Below the pieces are notes generated by a model. It did no database searches and was not told the origin of the DNA. It saw nothing but the letters and a program-made list of their open reading frames with translations. A stretch of DNA of 64,000 nucleotides from Mycobacterium sp. M26 (GTDB lineage: Bacteria > Actinomycetota > Actinomycetes > Mycobacteriales > Mycobacteriaceae): the NCBI RefSeq assembly GCF_001494595.1, contig NZ_LN929908.1, positions 1,277,716-1,341,715 on the forward strand, in the 5' to 3' direction. Within the stretch, counting starts at the first letter, position 1; each line of letters begins with the position of its first letter. Shown piece by piece: positions 40,068-47,609 of the stretch. The translations under genes and the position numbers were made by a program.

Positions 40068-41093
40068 TCAGGCCGCCGGCTTGTGTCTGCGCTGACTGGT
40101 GCCGGTTGTGTGCCGTGCAGTCGAATCGCCACTGGCTGCGGCCGCCCCGTGCGACGTCGTCGCCGATCGCTGACTGACCGTGCCTTTCCGAGTGGGTGCG
40201 AGCTGACGCGGCGAATTGTGCAGTGCCGGAGGCCGTGCGATCCGAACCTGAGGATCCTCATAACCCAGGTCGATAATCGGACGGAGTACGGAGTCGATGC
40301 CGTCGACAATCGATCGCTCTATTCCTAACTGGCGTAGAGGCATTGTGATTGGCAGCTCATGAGTGGGTACGCGGTAGACCGTGGTAGTGCCGCCCTGGCT
40401 GTTCGTACTGGTGGTGATGTTCTCGGCTGGAACGGAGGACAGGCTCGCGTTGTGTGCGACGGGATGGACGTAGAGGAATCCCATCACAGCGTTGATGTCG
40501 GTCAACAGATTCCACGGTTGTTTGATCGGATCGCCGATCAGGTCGTACTCGTTGACCACGATGATGGTGTTGAACCGCGTTTCCGGGATGGCGGCTGGCC
40601 GGTAATCGAGGATCGGAATATGAAGACCCGTAGCGCCTCGGAAGATGCCGTAATCGGGATCTGCAATGAGTACGAATGTCGTACTCGCCGGGACGCTGGG
40701 GTCTTTGTTCAAGCTGGCTTCCACCTGCTGCACCACGAGGGCCCCTTGGGAAGTGCCTGCCAAAACCTGCGGTCCTTCGCTGGATTTGACTGCGGTCGCG
40801 AGCCGTTCGGCGCCGATGTTCACCGAAGCGCCGAGCGTGTTGTCCCCTAGTCCGGTGATCGGCCAGAGTGCAGAAGGGTAATCGATCGTCGTGATCTGAT
40901 CGTCCTCGAATAACCCGTCGAGCAGATCGGCTGTGCTACCGGAGGGGTTTGCTGGCAGGAGTTTGGCGAGTGATCCGCCGGTGCCGCCCACCCACAGGAC
41001 AGTCGCCGAGTGCGCCGTCGGCACGTGAATGATCGCCACGATCAGAGCTGTGACTAAGAGAAGATACGGTCGTCGACGTAAGCGACTAGCCAT
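40068..41093 (-). CDS. Secreted PE-PPE-domain serine hydrolase-like protein
   Basis: About 341 residues. A signal peptide (RRRPYLLLVTALIVAII then AHSA) precedes a PE-PPE (alpha/beta-hydrolase) domain: VLWVGGTGGS near the N terminus, the nucleophile-elbow-like AGTSQGALV, and YDLIGDPIKQPW. There is no PE or PPE N-terminal module. The C-terminal about 55 residues are Ser/Thr/Ala/Arg-rich and disordered-looking. An esterase or acyltransferase role outside the membrane is possible, as for other members. ATG 41093 with GGGGGGA upstream is preferred; the frame is open to a GTG at 41153, within a sequence element shared with the leader at 45075. Codon use looks less GC-biased than its neighbours, suggesting a different history. 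Confidence 0.85.
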   Translation of the reverse strand: MASRLRRRPYLLLVTALIVAIIHVPTAHSATVLWVGGTGGSLAKLLPANPSGSTADLLDGLFEDDQITTIDYPSALWPITGLGDNTLGASVNIGAERLATAVKSSEGPQVLAGTSQGALVVQQVEASLNKDPSVPASTTFVLIADPDYGIFRGATGLHIPILDYRPAAIPETRFNTIIVVNEYDLIGDPIKQPWNLLTDINAVMGFLYVHPVAHNASLSSVPAENITTSTNSQGGTTTVYRVPTHELPITMPLRQLGIERSIVDGIDSVLRPIIDLGYEDPQVRIARPPALHNSPRQLAPTRKGTVSQRSATTSHGAAAASGDSTARHTTGTSQRRHKPAA

Positions 41094-41144
41094 CGCGATC
41101 CCCCCGCTCAACAGTTGCCCCATGGAATTGCGTTCCGCGCAACG

Positions 41145-41158
41145 CTGCGTCACTGGAA
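41145..41158 (-). repeat. 14-bp element shared with 45075-45088
   Basis: The minus strand reads TTCCAGTGACGCAG, identical to 45075-45088. Both copies lie upstream of minus-strand genes and both are preceded by GTCARATCCG. Possibly a common promoter or leader element. Confidence 0.6.
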
Positions 41159-41187
41159 ATCGTGGTGGGGAGCGGATTTGACGGGCT

Positions 41188-41203
41188 CAGTAGTGCGCTA
41201 CTG
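41188..41203. promoter_or_regulatory. Inverted repeat between PE-PPE and M20 genes
   Basis: CAGTAG-TGCG-CTACTG has perfect 6-bp arms. It lies in the divergent region, 95 bp from the PE-PPE start and 73 bp from the peptidase start. Candidate operator only. Confidence 0.35.
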
Positions 41204-41275
41204 CAATTCGTGGTCGGCCGTCGGAGCTGACTACCGTCCGCGCGAAGGCAGCGGTAAGGGGCTACCGTCGACTCC

Positions 41276-42613
41276 ATGAGCGATCTCGTCGAACGCGTGC
41301 AGGCCGTGCTGCCCTCGGTGCGGGCCGACCTGGAAGACCTGGTGCGCATCCCGTCGGTGTGGGCCGACCCCGCCCGTCGTGACGAGGTACACCGCAGCGC
41401 GCAGGCGGTGGCCGATCTGCTGACCGCGGCCGGTTTCACCACCGTCGAGATCGTCAGTGAGGGCGGGGCGCCCGCGGTGATCGCCCACCATCCCGCCCCG
41501 CCAGGAGCGCCCACGGTGCTGCTCTACGCCCACCACGATGTCCAGCCCGAAGGTGAAGCAGCACAATGGGATTCGGACCCGTTCGAGCCGACTGAACGCG
41601 GCGGGCGGCTCTACGGCCGCGGCAGCGCCGACGACAAGGCCGGTATCGCCACCCATCTGGCGGCGTTCCGCGCCCACGACGGCAACCCGCCGGTCGGCGT
41701 CACCGTCTTCGTCGAGGGCGAGGAGGAGTCCGGCTCGCCGTCACTGGGCCGGTTGCTGGCCGCGCACAAGGACAAACTCGCCGCCGACGTCATCGTGATC
41801 GCCGACTCCGACAACTGGACCACCGAGATCCCGGCGCTCACGGTGTCGCTGCGTGGCCTGGCCGACTGTGTGGTGGAGGTGGCCACACTCGACCACGGCC
41901 TGCATTCCGGGCTGTGGGGTGGTGTGGTGCCCGACGCGCTCAGCGTGCTGGTGCGCCTGCTGGCCAGCCTGCATGACGACGACGGCAACGTCGCGGTGGC
42001 CGGTCTTTACGAGGGCACCGCCGCGGACGTCGACCGCGGCCCGCAGTGGGTACGCGAGGAGTCCGGTCTGCTCGACGGTGTGAGGGAAATCGGTTCCGGC
42101 CCAGTGGCACAGCGGATGTGGGCCAAGCCGGCGATCACGGTGATCGGCATCGACACCACCCCGATCGCCAAGGCGTCCAACACGCTGATCCCGCGGGCCA
42201 GCGCGAAGGTCAGCCTGCGGGTCGCGCCCGGCGGCGATGCGGCCGCCCATCTCGACGCGCTGCGCCGCCACCTCGAGTCCCACACGCCCTGGGGTGCCCA
42301 CGTGACCGTCACCCCCGGCGACATCGGCCAGCCCTACGCCATCGACGTCAGCGGTCCGGTCTACGACGCGGCACGGGCCGCCTTCCAGCAGGCCTGGGGT
42401 ACCGACGTCATCGACATGGGGATGGGCGGGTCGATCCCGTTCATCGCCGAATTCGCTGCGGCGTTCCCCGACGCCACCATCCTGGTAACCGGCGTCGAGG
42501 ATCCCGGTACGCAGGCGCACAGCATCAACGAAAGCCTGCACCTGGGCGTTCTGGAACGTGCCGCCACCACCGAGGCGCTGCTCCTGGACAAGCTGGGCGA
42601 TCTGCCCGCGTAG
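41276..42613 (+). CDS. M20-family metallopeptidase (dipeptidase)
   Basis: 445 residues. Metal-site motifs of the M20/ArgE/DapE family are intact: YAHHDVQPEG (H87), GRGSADDKAG (D120) and EGEEESGS with the catalytic Glu at about 149. A dimerisation domain (about 190-330) separates the two parts of the catalytic domain. It probably hydrolyses dipeptides or related amides in the cytoplasm; substrate unknown. ATG 41276 has only a distant AAGGGG. The MBL-fold gene follows by 27 bp in the same direction. Confidence 0.9.
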   Translation: MSDLVERVQAVLPSVRADLEDLVRIPSVWADPARRDEVHRSAQAVADLLTAAGFTTVEIVSEGGAPAVIAHHPAPPGAPTVLLYAHHDVQPEGEAAQWDSDPFEPTERGGRLYGRGSADDKAGIATHLAAFRAHDGNPPVGVTVFVEGEEESGSPSLGRLLAAHKDKLAADVIVIADSDNWTTEIPALTVSLRGLADCVVEVATLDHGLHSGLWGGVVPDALSVLVRLLASLHDDDGNVAVAGLYEGTAADVDRGPQWVREESGLLDGVREIGSGPVAQRMWAKPAITVIGIDTTPIAKASNTLIPRASAKVSLRVAPGGDAAAHLDALRRHLESHTPWGAHVTVTPGDIGQPYAIDVSGPVYDAARAAFQQAWGTDVIDMGMGGSIPFIAEFAAAFPDATILVTGVEDPGTQAHSINESLHLGVLERAATTEALLLDKLGDLPA

Positions 42614-42640
42614 ATCCACCCGCAGGGGCAGACTGGGCTC

Positions 42641-44008
42641 ATGGGGGAGTTGACGCTGTGCAGCCTCGGCGGGGCGAGCACCGTCACGGGTTCCAAACAC
42701 CTGCTGGGGAGTGGCAGCGCGCGAATCCTGGTGGACTGCGGGATGTTCCAGGGGGTCAAGAACCTCCGGGAACTCAACTGGAACCCGTTGCCCGTCGAGC
42801 CCGCCAGCATCGACGCGGTCGTGGTGACCCACGCCCATCTCGACCACACCGGCTATCTGCCGCGGCTGGTACGTGACGGATTCACCGGTCCGGTCCTGTC
42901 GACCGATGCGACCGCCGCGGTGGCCGCCATCATCCTGCGCGACAGTGCTTCTCTGCAGGAACGCGACGCCGAGTTCCTCAACCGGCACAAGGCCACCAAA
43001 CACCATCCTGCGTTACCGCTGTATGACCGTGACGATGCCGAAAAGGCTCTCGAGAGGTTCACCACCCGGCCGTTCGGAGAGGCCTTCGAAGTGTTCGACG
43101 GCGGTCCGGTGGTCACGTTCCGCCGGGCCGGTCACATCCTGGGAGCGGCCACCGTCGAGGTGGCCTGGCAGGGACGGCGGGTGGTGTTCACCGGCGACCT
43201 GGGGCGCTACGACGACCCGGTGATGTTCGACCCGGAACCGGTGACCGCGGCCGACTATCTCGTGACCGAGTCGACGTACGGGGACCGCACCCACGGGCGG
43301 ACCGACCCCGCCGAGACGCTGGCGTCGATCATCAACGCGACGGTGGAGCGCGGCGGCACCGTGGTAATCCCGGCGTTCGCGGTGGGCCGGGCCCAGACCC
43401 TGCTGTACTACCTGTGGCAGTTGCGGCGATCAGGCCGGCTGGCCGACGTCCCGGTGTATCTGGACAGTCCGATGGCGATCAACGTCAGCGACCTGCTGCG
43501 CACCCACCAGCACGACCACCGGCTGGGCCCCGAGGTCTACGAGCAGATGTGCGCGATGGCGAAATACACCCGGGATGCCGAGGAATCCAAACGGATCTCG
43601 GCCAGCAATGCGCCCAAGGTCGTCATCTCCGCCAGCGGCATGGCCACCGGCGGTCGAATCCTGCACCACCTCAAGGCCTTCGCGCCGGATCCGCGCAATA
43701 CGATCATGCTCACCGGATATCAGGCACCCGGTACCCGCGGGCGCTCGATCGCGGCCGGTGAGCGCTCGGTGAAGATCCACGGCGAGTGGATCCCGATCAA
43801 CGCCGAGGTCGCCAACCTGCAGATGCTCTCGGCGCACGCCGATGCCGATGAACTCATCCGATGGGCGTCCGGGTTCACCACCGCGCCGCGCCGGGTGTTC
43901 GTCGTGCACGGCGAACCGCAGGCCGCCGATACCCTGCGCAGGCGGCTGGACCACGAATTCGGCTGGCAGGCAACAGTTCCGCTGCCCAATCAGCTGTTCG
44001 ATCTGTGA
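42641..44008 (+). CDS. Metallo-beta-lactamase-fold, beta-CASP RNase-like protein
   Basis: 455 residues. The MBL metal motif HAHLDHTGY is near residue 65, the beta-CASP insertion and motifs follow (VTESTYGDRTH, PAFAVGRAQ, DSPMA, SASGMATGGR), and LSAHADADEL near the C terminus with the last His. This set is the archaeal CPSF/RNase-like family also found in bacteria, expected to cleave RNA. The C-terminal VFVVHGEP completes the domain. It starts 27 bp after the peptidase stop. A nested inverted repeat follows its stop. Confidence 0.88.
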   Translation: MGELTLCSLGGASTVTGSKHLLGSGSARILVDCGMFQGVKNLRELNWNPLPVEPASIDAVVVTHAHLDHTGYLPRLVRDGFTGPVLSTDATAAVAAIILRDSASLQERDAEFLNRHKATKHHPALPLYDRDDAEKALERFTTRPFGEAFEVFDGGPVVTFRRAGHILGAATVEVAWQGRRVVFTGDLGRYDDPVMFDPEPVTAADYLVTESTYGDRTHGRTDPAETLASIINATVERGGTVVIPAFAVGRAQTLLYYLWQLRRSGRLADVPVYLDSPMAINVSDLLRTHQHDHRLGPEVYEQMCAMAKYTRDAEESKRISASNAPKVVISASGMATGGRILHHLKAFAPDPRNTIMLTGYQAPGTRGRSIAAGERSVKIHGEWIPINAEVANLQMLSAHADADELIRWASGFTTAPRRVFVVHGEPQAADTLRRRLDHEFGWQATVPLPNQLFDL

Positions 44009-44016
44009 CGGGGGAT

Positions 44017-44112
44017 CGAGTGTGCATTCTGGGCGCCGAGTGTGCATCCAGGGCGGGATTCCACGCGAGATTTCGCCCCAGGCTCACACTCGGTGCCGTG
44101 AGTTCACACTCG
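44017..44112. repeat. Nested inverted repeats between convergent genes
   Basis: Outer arms CGAGTGTG (44017-44024) and CACACTCG (44105-44112); inner arms CCGAGTGTG (44036-44044) and CACACTCGG (44085-44093); innermost GGGCG (44051-44055) and CGCCC (44074-44078). It fills the gap between the nuclease and bcp stops; probably a bidirectional terminator or dispersed repeat. Confidence 0.75.
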
Positions 44113-44117
44113 ACCGC

Positions 44118-44591
44118 TCAGACCTCGATATCGCGGCGCAGCTTGGCGACGTGACCGGTGGCCTTGACGTTGTACTGGGCGACCTCGATCTTGCCTTTCT
44201 CGTCGACCACGAACGTCGAGCGGATGACGCCCTGCACGGTCTTGCCGTACATCTTCTTCTCACCGTAGGCGCCCCACTCGGTGAGCACCGTCTTGTCCGG
44301 ATCGCTCAGCAGCGGGAAGGTCAGCTCGTCGCGGTCGCGGAACTTGGCCAGCTTCTCGGGCTTGTCGGGGGAGATGCCGATGACGTCGATGCCCGCGCCG
44401 TTGAGTTCGGCCAGGCTGTCCCGGAAATCGCAGGCCTGCTTGGTGCACCCGGGCGTCATGGCGGCCGGGTAGAAGTAGACGATCACTTTGCGGCCCTTGA
44501 AGTCGGACAGCTTGACGGTTTTGCCGTCGGCGTCGAGCAGGCTGAACGCCGGGGCTTTGTCGCCAACCTCGAGGCGTGCTGTGTCGGTCAC
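44118..44591 (-). CDS. bcp: Thiol peroxidase, Bcp/PrxQ type
   Basis: 157 residues of peroxiredoxin fold. The peroxidatic Cys is in [12 protein letters not shown], with the resolving Cys five residues on, the PrxQ alpha2 arrangement. Reduces peroxides using thioredoxin or a similar donor in the cytoplasm. GTG 44591 is chosen since AAAGGA lies seven bases upstream; an ATG 18 bp further up (giving MEKGRS) would bury that site. It is divergent from the DUF3618 gene. Confidence 0.93.
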   Translation of the reverse strand: MTDTARLEVGDKAPAFSLLDADGKTVKLSDFKGRKVIVYFYPAAMTPGCTKQACDFRDSLAELNGAGIDVIGISPDKPEKLAKFRDRDELTFPLLSDPDKTVLTEWGAYGEKKMYGKTVQGVIRSTFVVDEKGKIEVAQYNVKATGHVAKLRRDIEV

Positions 44592-44683
44592 TGAGCGTCC
44601 TTTCTCCAAACCCTTGCCGGTGCGCCCGGTTCGCGGGGGCTGATCTAGGGTAGTTCGGCAGAGCGGCAGTTTGGAGGACGGAA

Positions 44684-44911
44684 GTGGCGGACCGGGATCC
44701 CGAGGCCATCAAGGCCGATATCGACGCGGCACGTGATCGGCTGGCGTTGACGGTCGACTCGCTGGCTGAACGTGCCAATCCCCAGCGCCTGGCCGACGAC
44801 GTCAAGGCAGCGCTGCTGCGTTTCGTGAAGAAGCCCGCGGTGACCGCCGCCCTGGCGGGGGTCGGTGTGGTGACCGTCGTGCTGGTGGTCCGGCGCGTCC
44901 GGAACGGCTAG
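44684..44911 (+). CDS. DUF3618 small membrane-associated protein
   Basis: 75 residues. The N-terminal 40 are a charged amphipathic helix ([20 protein letters not shown]), then a single membrane segment near 52-68 and a basic C terminus (VRRVRNG), so the helix faces the cytoplasm. DUF3618 proteins are widespread in actinobacteria without a known function. GTG 44684 follows GGAGGACGGAA closely. Its stop overlaps that of the opposing small gene in a shared CTAG. Confidence 0.85.
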   Translation: MADRDPEAIKADIDAARDRLALTVDSLAERANPQRLADDVKAALLRFVKKPAVTAALAGVGVVTVVLVVRRVRNG

Positions 44912-45060
44912 CGGCGGCGCAGCCAGTCGCCGAATGAGCGCCGGAATCCCGGCGGATTGGCCTGCAGGCCGATCCGGCTGCAACTGTGCACGGTCACCGG
45001 CGCAGGAGTGGTCGAGGCGGCATCGCGCTCAGGCTGGCGGGCGGGGCCGTCCGTCACCAT
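44908..45060 (-). CDS. Putative small protein (50 aa)
   Basis: The reading frame runs from ATG 45060 (MVTDGPARQPERD) to TAG at 44910-44908, ending in the aromatic/basic tail [17 protein letters not shown] nine bases before the ATG supports translation. Just upstream is a four-codon GTG ACG CAG TGA mini-frame and the 14-bp element shared with 41145. I do not recognise the product; the basic tail with no membrane segment fits a small regulatory or leader peptide. Confidence 0.5.
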   Translation of the reverse strand: MVTDGPARQPERDAASTTPAPVTVHSCSRIGLQANPPGFRRSFGDWLRRR

Positions 45061-45074
45061 GGGCAAATTCCTCA

Positions 45075-45088
45075 CTGCGTCACTGGAA
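45075..45088 (-). repeat. 14-bp element shared with 41145-41158
   Basis: The minus strand reads TTCCAGTGACGCAG. It contains a GTG opening the mini-frame GTG ACG CAG TGA, which ends right before the ribosome site of the 50-residue gene. Confidence 0.6.
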
Positions 45089-45274
45089 GCTGGGCCCGGA
45101 TCTGACGTCCGGATCGAGCCAGCTAATTAGGACTATAACAGCATAGAACCCATCGACGCAGCACAATAGCCCATTATCGATTTCCAGCGCTTTGGTCGGT
45201 TATCGAAATCTAGAGGAAACCTGCTGGTCATCCCACGGCCTCCCGGAGTTGCCGCCGGTGTCTGCAGCGACCTT

Positions 45275-45673
45275 TCAGCGAGCTAACAGTTCGTCGACAA
45301 GCGCGCGCACCCGTCCGGCGATGTCATCACGGATGCGACGGACCACCTCGACCGGCTGGCCGGCGGGATCGTCGAGTTGCCAGTCCCGGTAGGACACGCC
45401 GGGAAAGTAGGGGCAGGTGTCACCGCACCCCATGGTGATGACGACGTCGCTGGTTTCGACCGCGTCCGCCGTCAGCACCTTCGGGGCGGCGGCGGTGATG
45501 TCGATGCCGATCTCGGCCATCGCCGCGACGGCGGCGGGGTTGATCTGCTCGGCGGGCTGGGTGCCGGCTGATCGCACCTCGATGCGATCACCGGCGAGCT
45601 CCGCCAGCAGACCCGCGGCCATCTGGGAGCGGCCGGCGTTGTGGACGCACACGAACAGCACGCTGGGGGTCAT
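45275..45673 (-). CDS. arsC: Arsenate reductase, low-molecular-weight phosphatase type
   Basis: 132 residues. The CX5R active-site loop is CVHNAGRSQMA (C9, R15). A second pair of Cys occurs in MGCGDTCPYFPG, as in ArsC enzymes that complete the redox cycle through thioredoxin or mycothiol. It reduces arsenate to arsenite for export by the ACR3 pump. ATG 45673 overlaps the pump stop by 3 bp in ATGA, so translation is coupled; a longer upstream frame is out-of-frame coding of the pump gene. Last gene of the ars operon. Confidence 0.95.
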   Translation of the reverse strand: MTPSVLFVCVHNAGRSQMAAGLLAELAGDRIEVRSAGTQPAEQINPAAVAAMAEIGIDITAAAPKVLTADAVETSDVVITMGCGDTCPYFPGVSYRDWQLDDPAGQPVEVVRRIRDDIAGRVRALVDELLAR

Positions 45674-46728
45674 CGGAAGCGGCTCCTCAGTGCCAGCGAG
45701 ACGTAGACCAGACCGACGAGCACGGGCACCTCGATGAGCGGACCGACCACCCCGGCCAGTGCCTGACCGGAGGTGGCCCCGAACGTCGCGATGGCGACCG
45801 CGATGGCGAGTTCGAAGTTGTTGCCCGCCGAGGTGAACGCCAGGGTCGTGGTGCGGGGGTACCCGAGTTTCAACGCGGCACCGACCAGGAACCCACTGGT
45901 CCACATGATCGCGAAGTACGCGAGCAGCGGCAGCGCGATGCGCACCACGTCCAGCGGCCGCGACGTGATCTGCTCGCCCTGCAGCGCGAACAGGATCACG
46001 ATGGTGAACAGCAGTCCGTAGAGTGCCCACGGTCCGATCTTCGGTAGAAACGCGGTCTCGTACCACGTTCTGCCCCTGGCCTTTTCGCCGTAGCGGCGGG
46101 TCAGATAACCGGCGACCAGGGGGATACCCAGGAAGATCAGCACGGACTTGGCGATCTGCCATGTCGAGGCCGCGATGGCGGTTTGGTTCATCCCGAGCCA
46201 GCCGGGCAGCACCGACAGGTAGAACCAGGCCAGCACCGCGAACACGAGGACCTGGATCATCGAGTTGATGGCCACCAGGACGGCGGCCGCCTCACGGTCA
46301 CCGCGGGCCAGGTCATTCCAGATGATCACCATCGCGATGCAGGGCGCGAGCCCGACGATGATGATGCCGGTGCGGTACTCGGGGAGGTCCGGCAGGAACA
46401 CCCAGGCCAGGGTGAACATCAACGCAGGGCCGACCACCCACACCAGGAACAGTGCGGCCAGCAGCAGTTTGCGGTCCCGGGCGACGGTATCGAGCCGGTC
46501 GTAGCGCACCTTGGCCAGTACCGGGTACATCATCACCAGCAGACCGATCGCGATGGGCAGTGAGACGCCGTCGATCTGGACGGCGCTGATCGCGGTGCCC
46601 ATCCCGGGGATGAGCCGCCCGAGCAGAAGTCCGAGTGCCATCGCCGCGCCGATCCAGACCGGCAGCAGCCGGTCGAGCGTCGACAGCCTGGCGGTGAGGT
46701 GGTCGTCGGTGGTCTCCGGGCTGGTCAC
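45670..46728 (-). CDS. acr3: Arsenite efflux pump, ACR3 family
   Basis: About 352 residues with ten membrane segments (bile acid:Na+ symporter fold). The conserved ACR3 Cys is in GLAPCIAMVIIWNDLA, and the second conserved region is TSAGNNFELAIAVAIA. It exports arsenite with the proton motive force. GTG 46728 overlaps the preceding stop as GTGA; GTG 46740 is an equally possible start four codons upstream. It lies between arsI and arsC in one operon. Confidence 0.95.
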   Translation of the reverse strand: MTSPETTDDHLTARLSTLDRLLPVWIGAAMALGLLLGRLIPGMGTAISAVQIDGVSLPIAIGLLVMMYPVLAKVRYDRLDTVARDRKLLLAALFLVWVVGPALMFTLAWVFLPDLPEYRTGIIIVGLAPCIAMVIIWNDLARGDREAAAVLVAINSMIQVLVFAVLAWFYLSVLPGWLGMNQTAIAASTWQIAKSVLIFLGIPLVAGYLTRRYGEKARGRTWYETAFLPKIGPWALYGLLFTIVILFALQGEQITSRPLDVVRIALPLLAYFAIMWTSGFLVGAALKLGYPRTTTLAFTSAGNNFELAIAVAIATFGATSGQALAGVVGPLIEVPVLVGLVYVSLALRSRFR

Positions 46729-47156
46729 GACGCGCAGCACCGACCCGGGGTGTCTGCCTCCTGCTCGTCGGCGGGCGCGCCGAAGAAGGTCTCCGAATCG
46801 GCCAGCACCGTGTAGACCTCCCAGCGTTCACCGCCGGGCCCGGTGACCCACACCTTGTCCTGGGTGGCGAAGCAGCAGGTGGAGCCGATCTCCTCTTCGG
46901 TGAACAGCCCTTCGCCGGCCAGCCGGGCGATCTCGGTGTGGACCGTGTCGCTGGTCTCCACTTCGACGCCGAGGTGGTTGAGCGTGCCGCCCTGCCCCGG
47001 GTTCTCCAGCAGCACGAGCTTCAGCGGCGGCTCGGCGATGGCGAAGTTGGCGTAGCCGGGCTTCACTTTGGCGGGCTCGGCGTTGAACAGCTTGGAGTAG
47101 AAGGTGATTGCGGTACCGAGGTCATCGACGTTGAGTGCGAGTTGTAGGCGCGACAT
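46725..47156 (-). CDS. arsI: ArsI/CadI-type VOC-fold protein
   Basis: 143 residues of the glyoxalase/VOC fold. The adjacent cysteines in GSTCCFATQDKVWV (about residues 93-94) and a C-terminal CC (near 140) match ArsI C-As lyases and CadI (Rv2641). The sequence is almost collinear with CadI as I recall it. ArsI cleaves trivalent organoarsenicals using Fe(II) and O2; CadI was described as cadmium-induced. The position first in an ars operon favours the arsenic role. ATG 47156 is divergent from arsR. Confidence 0.92.
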   Translation of the reverse strand: MSRLQLALNVDDLGTAITFYSKLFNAEPAKVKPGYANFAIAEPPLKLVLLENPGQGGTLNHLGVEVETSDTVHTEIARLAGEGLFTEEEIGSTCCFATQDKVWVTGPGGERWEVYTVLADSETFFGAPADEQEADTPGRCCAS

Positions 47157-47177
47157 GGGGACACCTCCGAGGTTCTG

Positions 47178-47228
47178 CGATATATGTCGAACTGGACGTC
47201 AGTCTGCCACCTTTTCGATATATGTCAA
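47178..47228. promoter_or_regulatory. Two ArsR-type operator half-sites in the divergent ars promoter
   Basis: CGATATATGTCGA at 47178-47190 and CGATATATGTCAA at 47216-47228 are direct copies 38 bp apart. They are the only AT-rich stretches between arsI (start 47156) and arsR (start 47250), so ArsR control of both directions is likely. Confidence 0.6.
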
Positions 47229-47249
47229 TCCATGGGGCATACTGGTCGC

Positions 47250-47609
47250 ATGCCCAAGGCTCTTCCGGTCATCGACACCACCGCGCCGGTGTGCTGCGCT
47301 CCCGTCGCCGCCGGCCCGATGAGCGACGATGACGCCCTGCACATCGCCCTGCGACTCAAGGCGCTGGCTGATCCGGCGCGGGTCAAGATCGTGTCGTATC
47401 TGTTCAGTTCGGCTGCGGGGGAGGAGACTTCGGGCGAACTGGCGGCGGTCCTCAAGCTCACCGAGTCCACGATGAGTCACCACCTGACCCAACTACGCAA
47501 GGCGGGTTTGGTGCTCTCCGAACGGCGCGGCATGAACGTGTTCCACCGGATTCGCCCGGAAGCGTTGCAGGCATTGTGTGCTGCGCTGGATCCCAACTGC
47601 TGCACCTAG
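47250..47609 (+). CDS. arsR: ArsR/SmtB-family arsenic-responsive repressor
   Basis: 119 residues. Winged helix-turn-helix with the recognition part LTESTMSHHLTQLRKAG. A CC pair at 16-17 (APVCCAPVA) lies where the Corynebacterium ArsR uses C15/C16 to bind As(III); the C terminus has another CC (NCCT). It represses the divergent arsI-acr3-arsC operon until arsenite binds (family knowledge). ATG 47250 fits the family start; an upstream in-frame ATG at 47184 overlaps the operator. The stop overlaps the convergent oxidase stop in CTAG. Confidence 0.92.
   Translation: MPKALPVIDTTAPVCCAPVAAGPMSDDDALHIALRLKALADPARVKIVSYLFSSAAGEETSGELAAVLKLTESTMSHHLTQLRKAGLVLSERRGMNVFHRIRPEALQALCAALDPNCCT

Noticed and set aside
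45175..45215. GATTTC/GAAATC inverted pair between the 50-residue gene and arsC
   Set aside because: Short arms with a long spacer and no clear adjacent promoter; too weak to list.
45674..46162. Longer N terminus for ArsC
   Set aside because: It is out-of-frame coding of the ACR3 gene; the ATGA overlap start at 45673 matches the family N terminus exactly.
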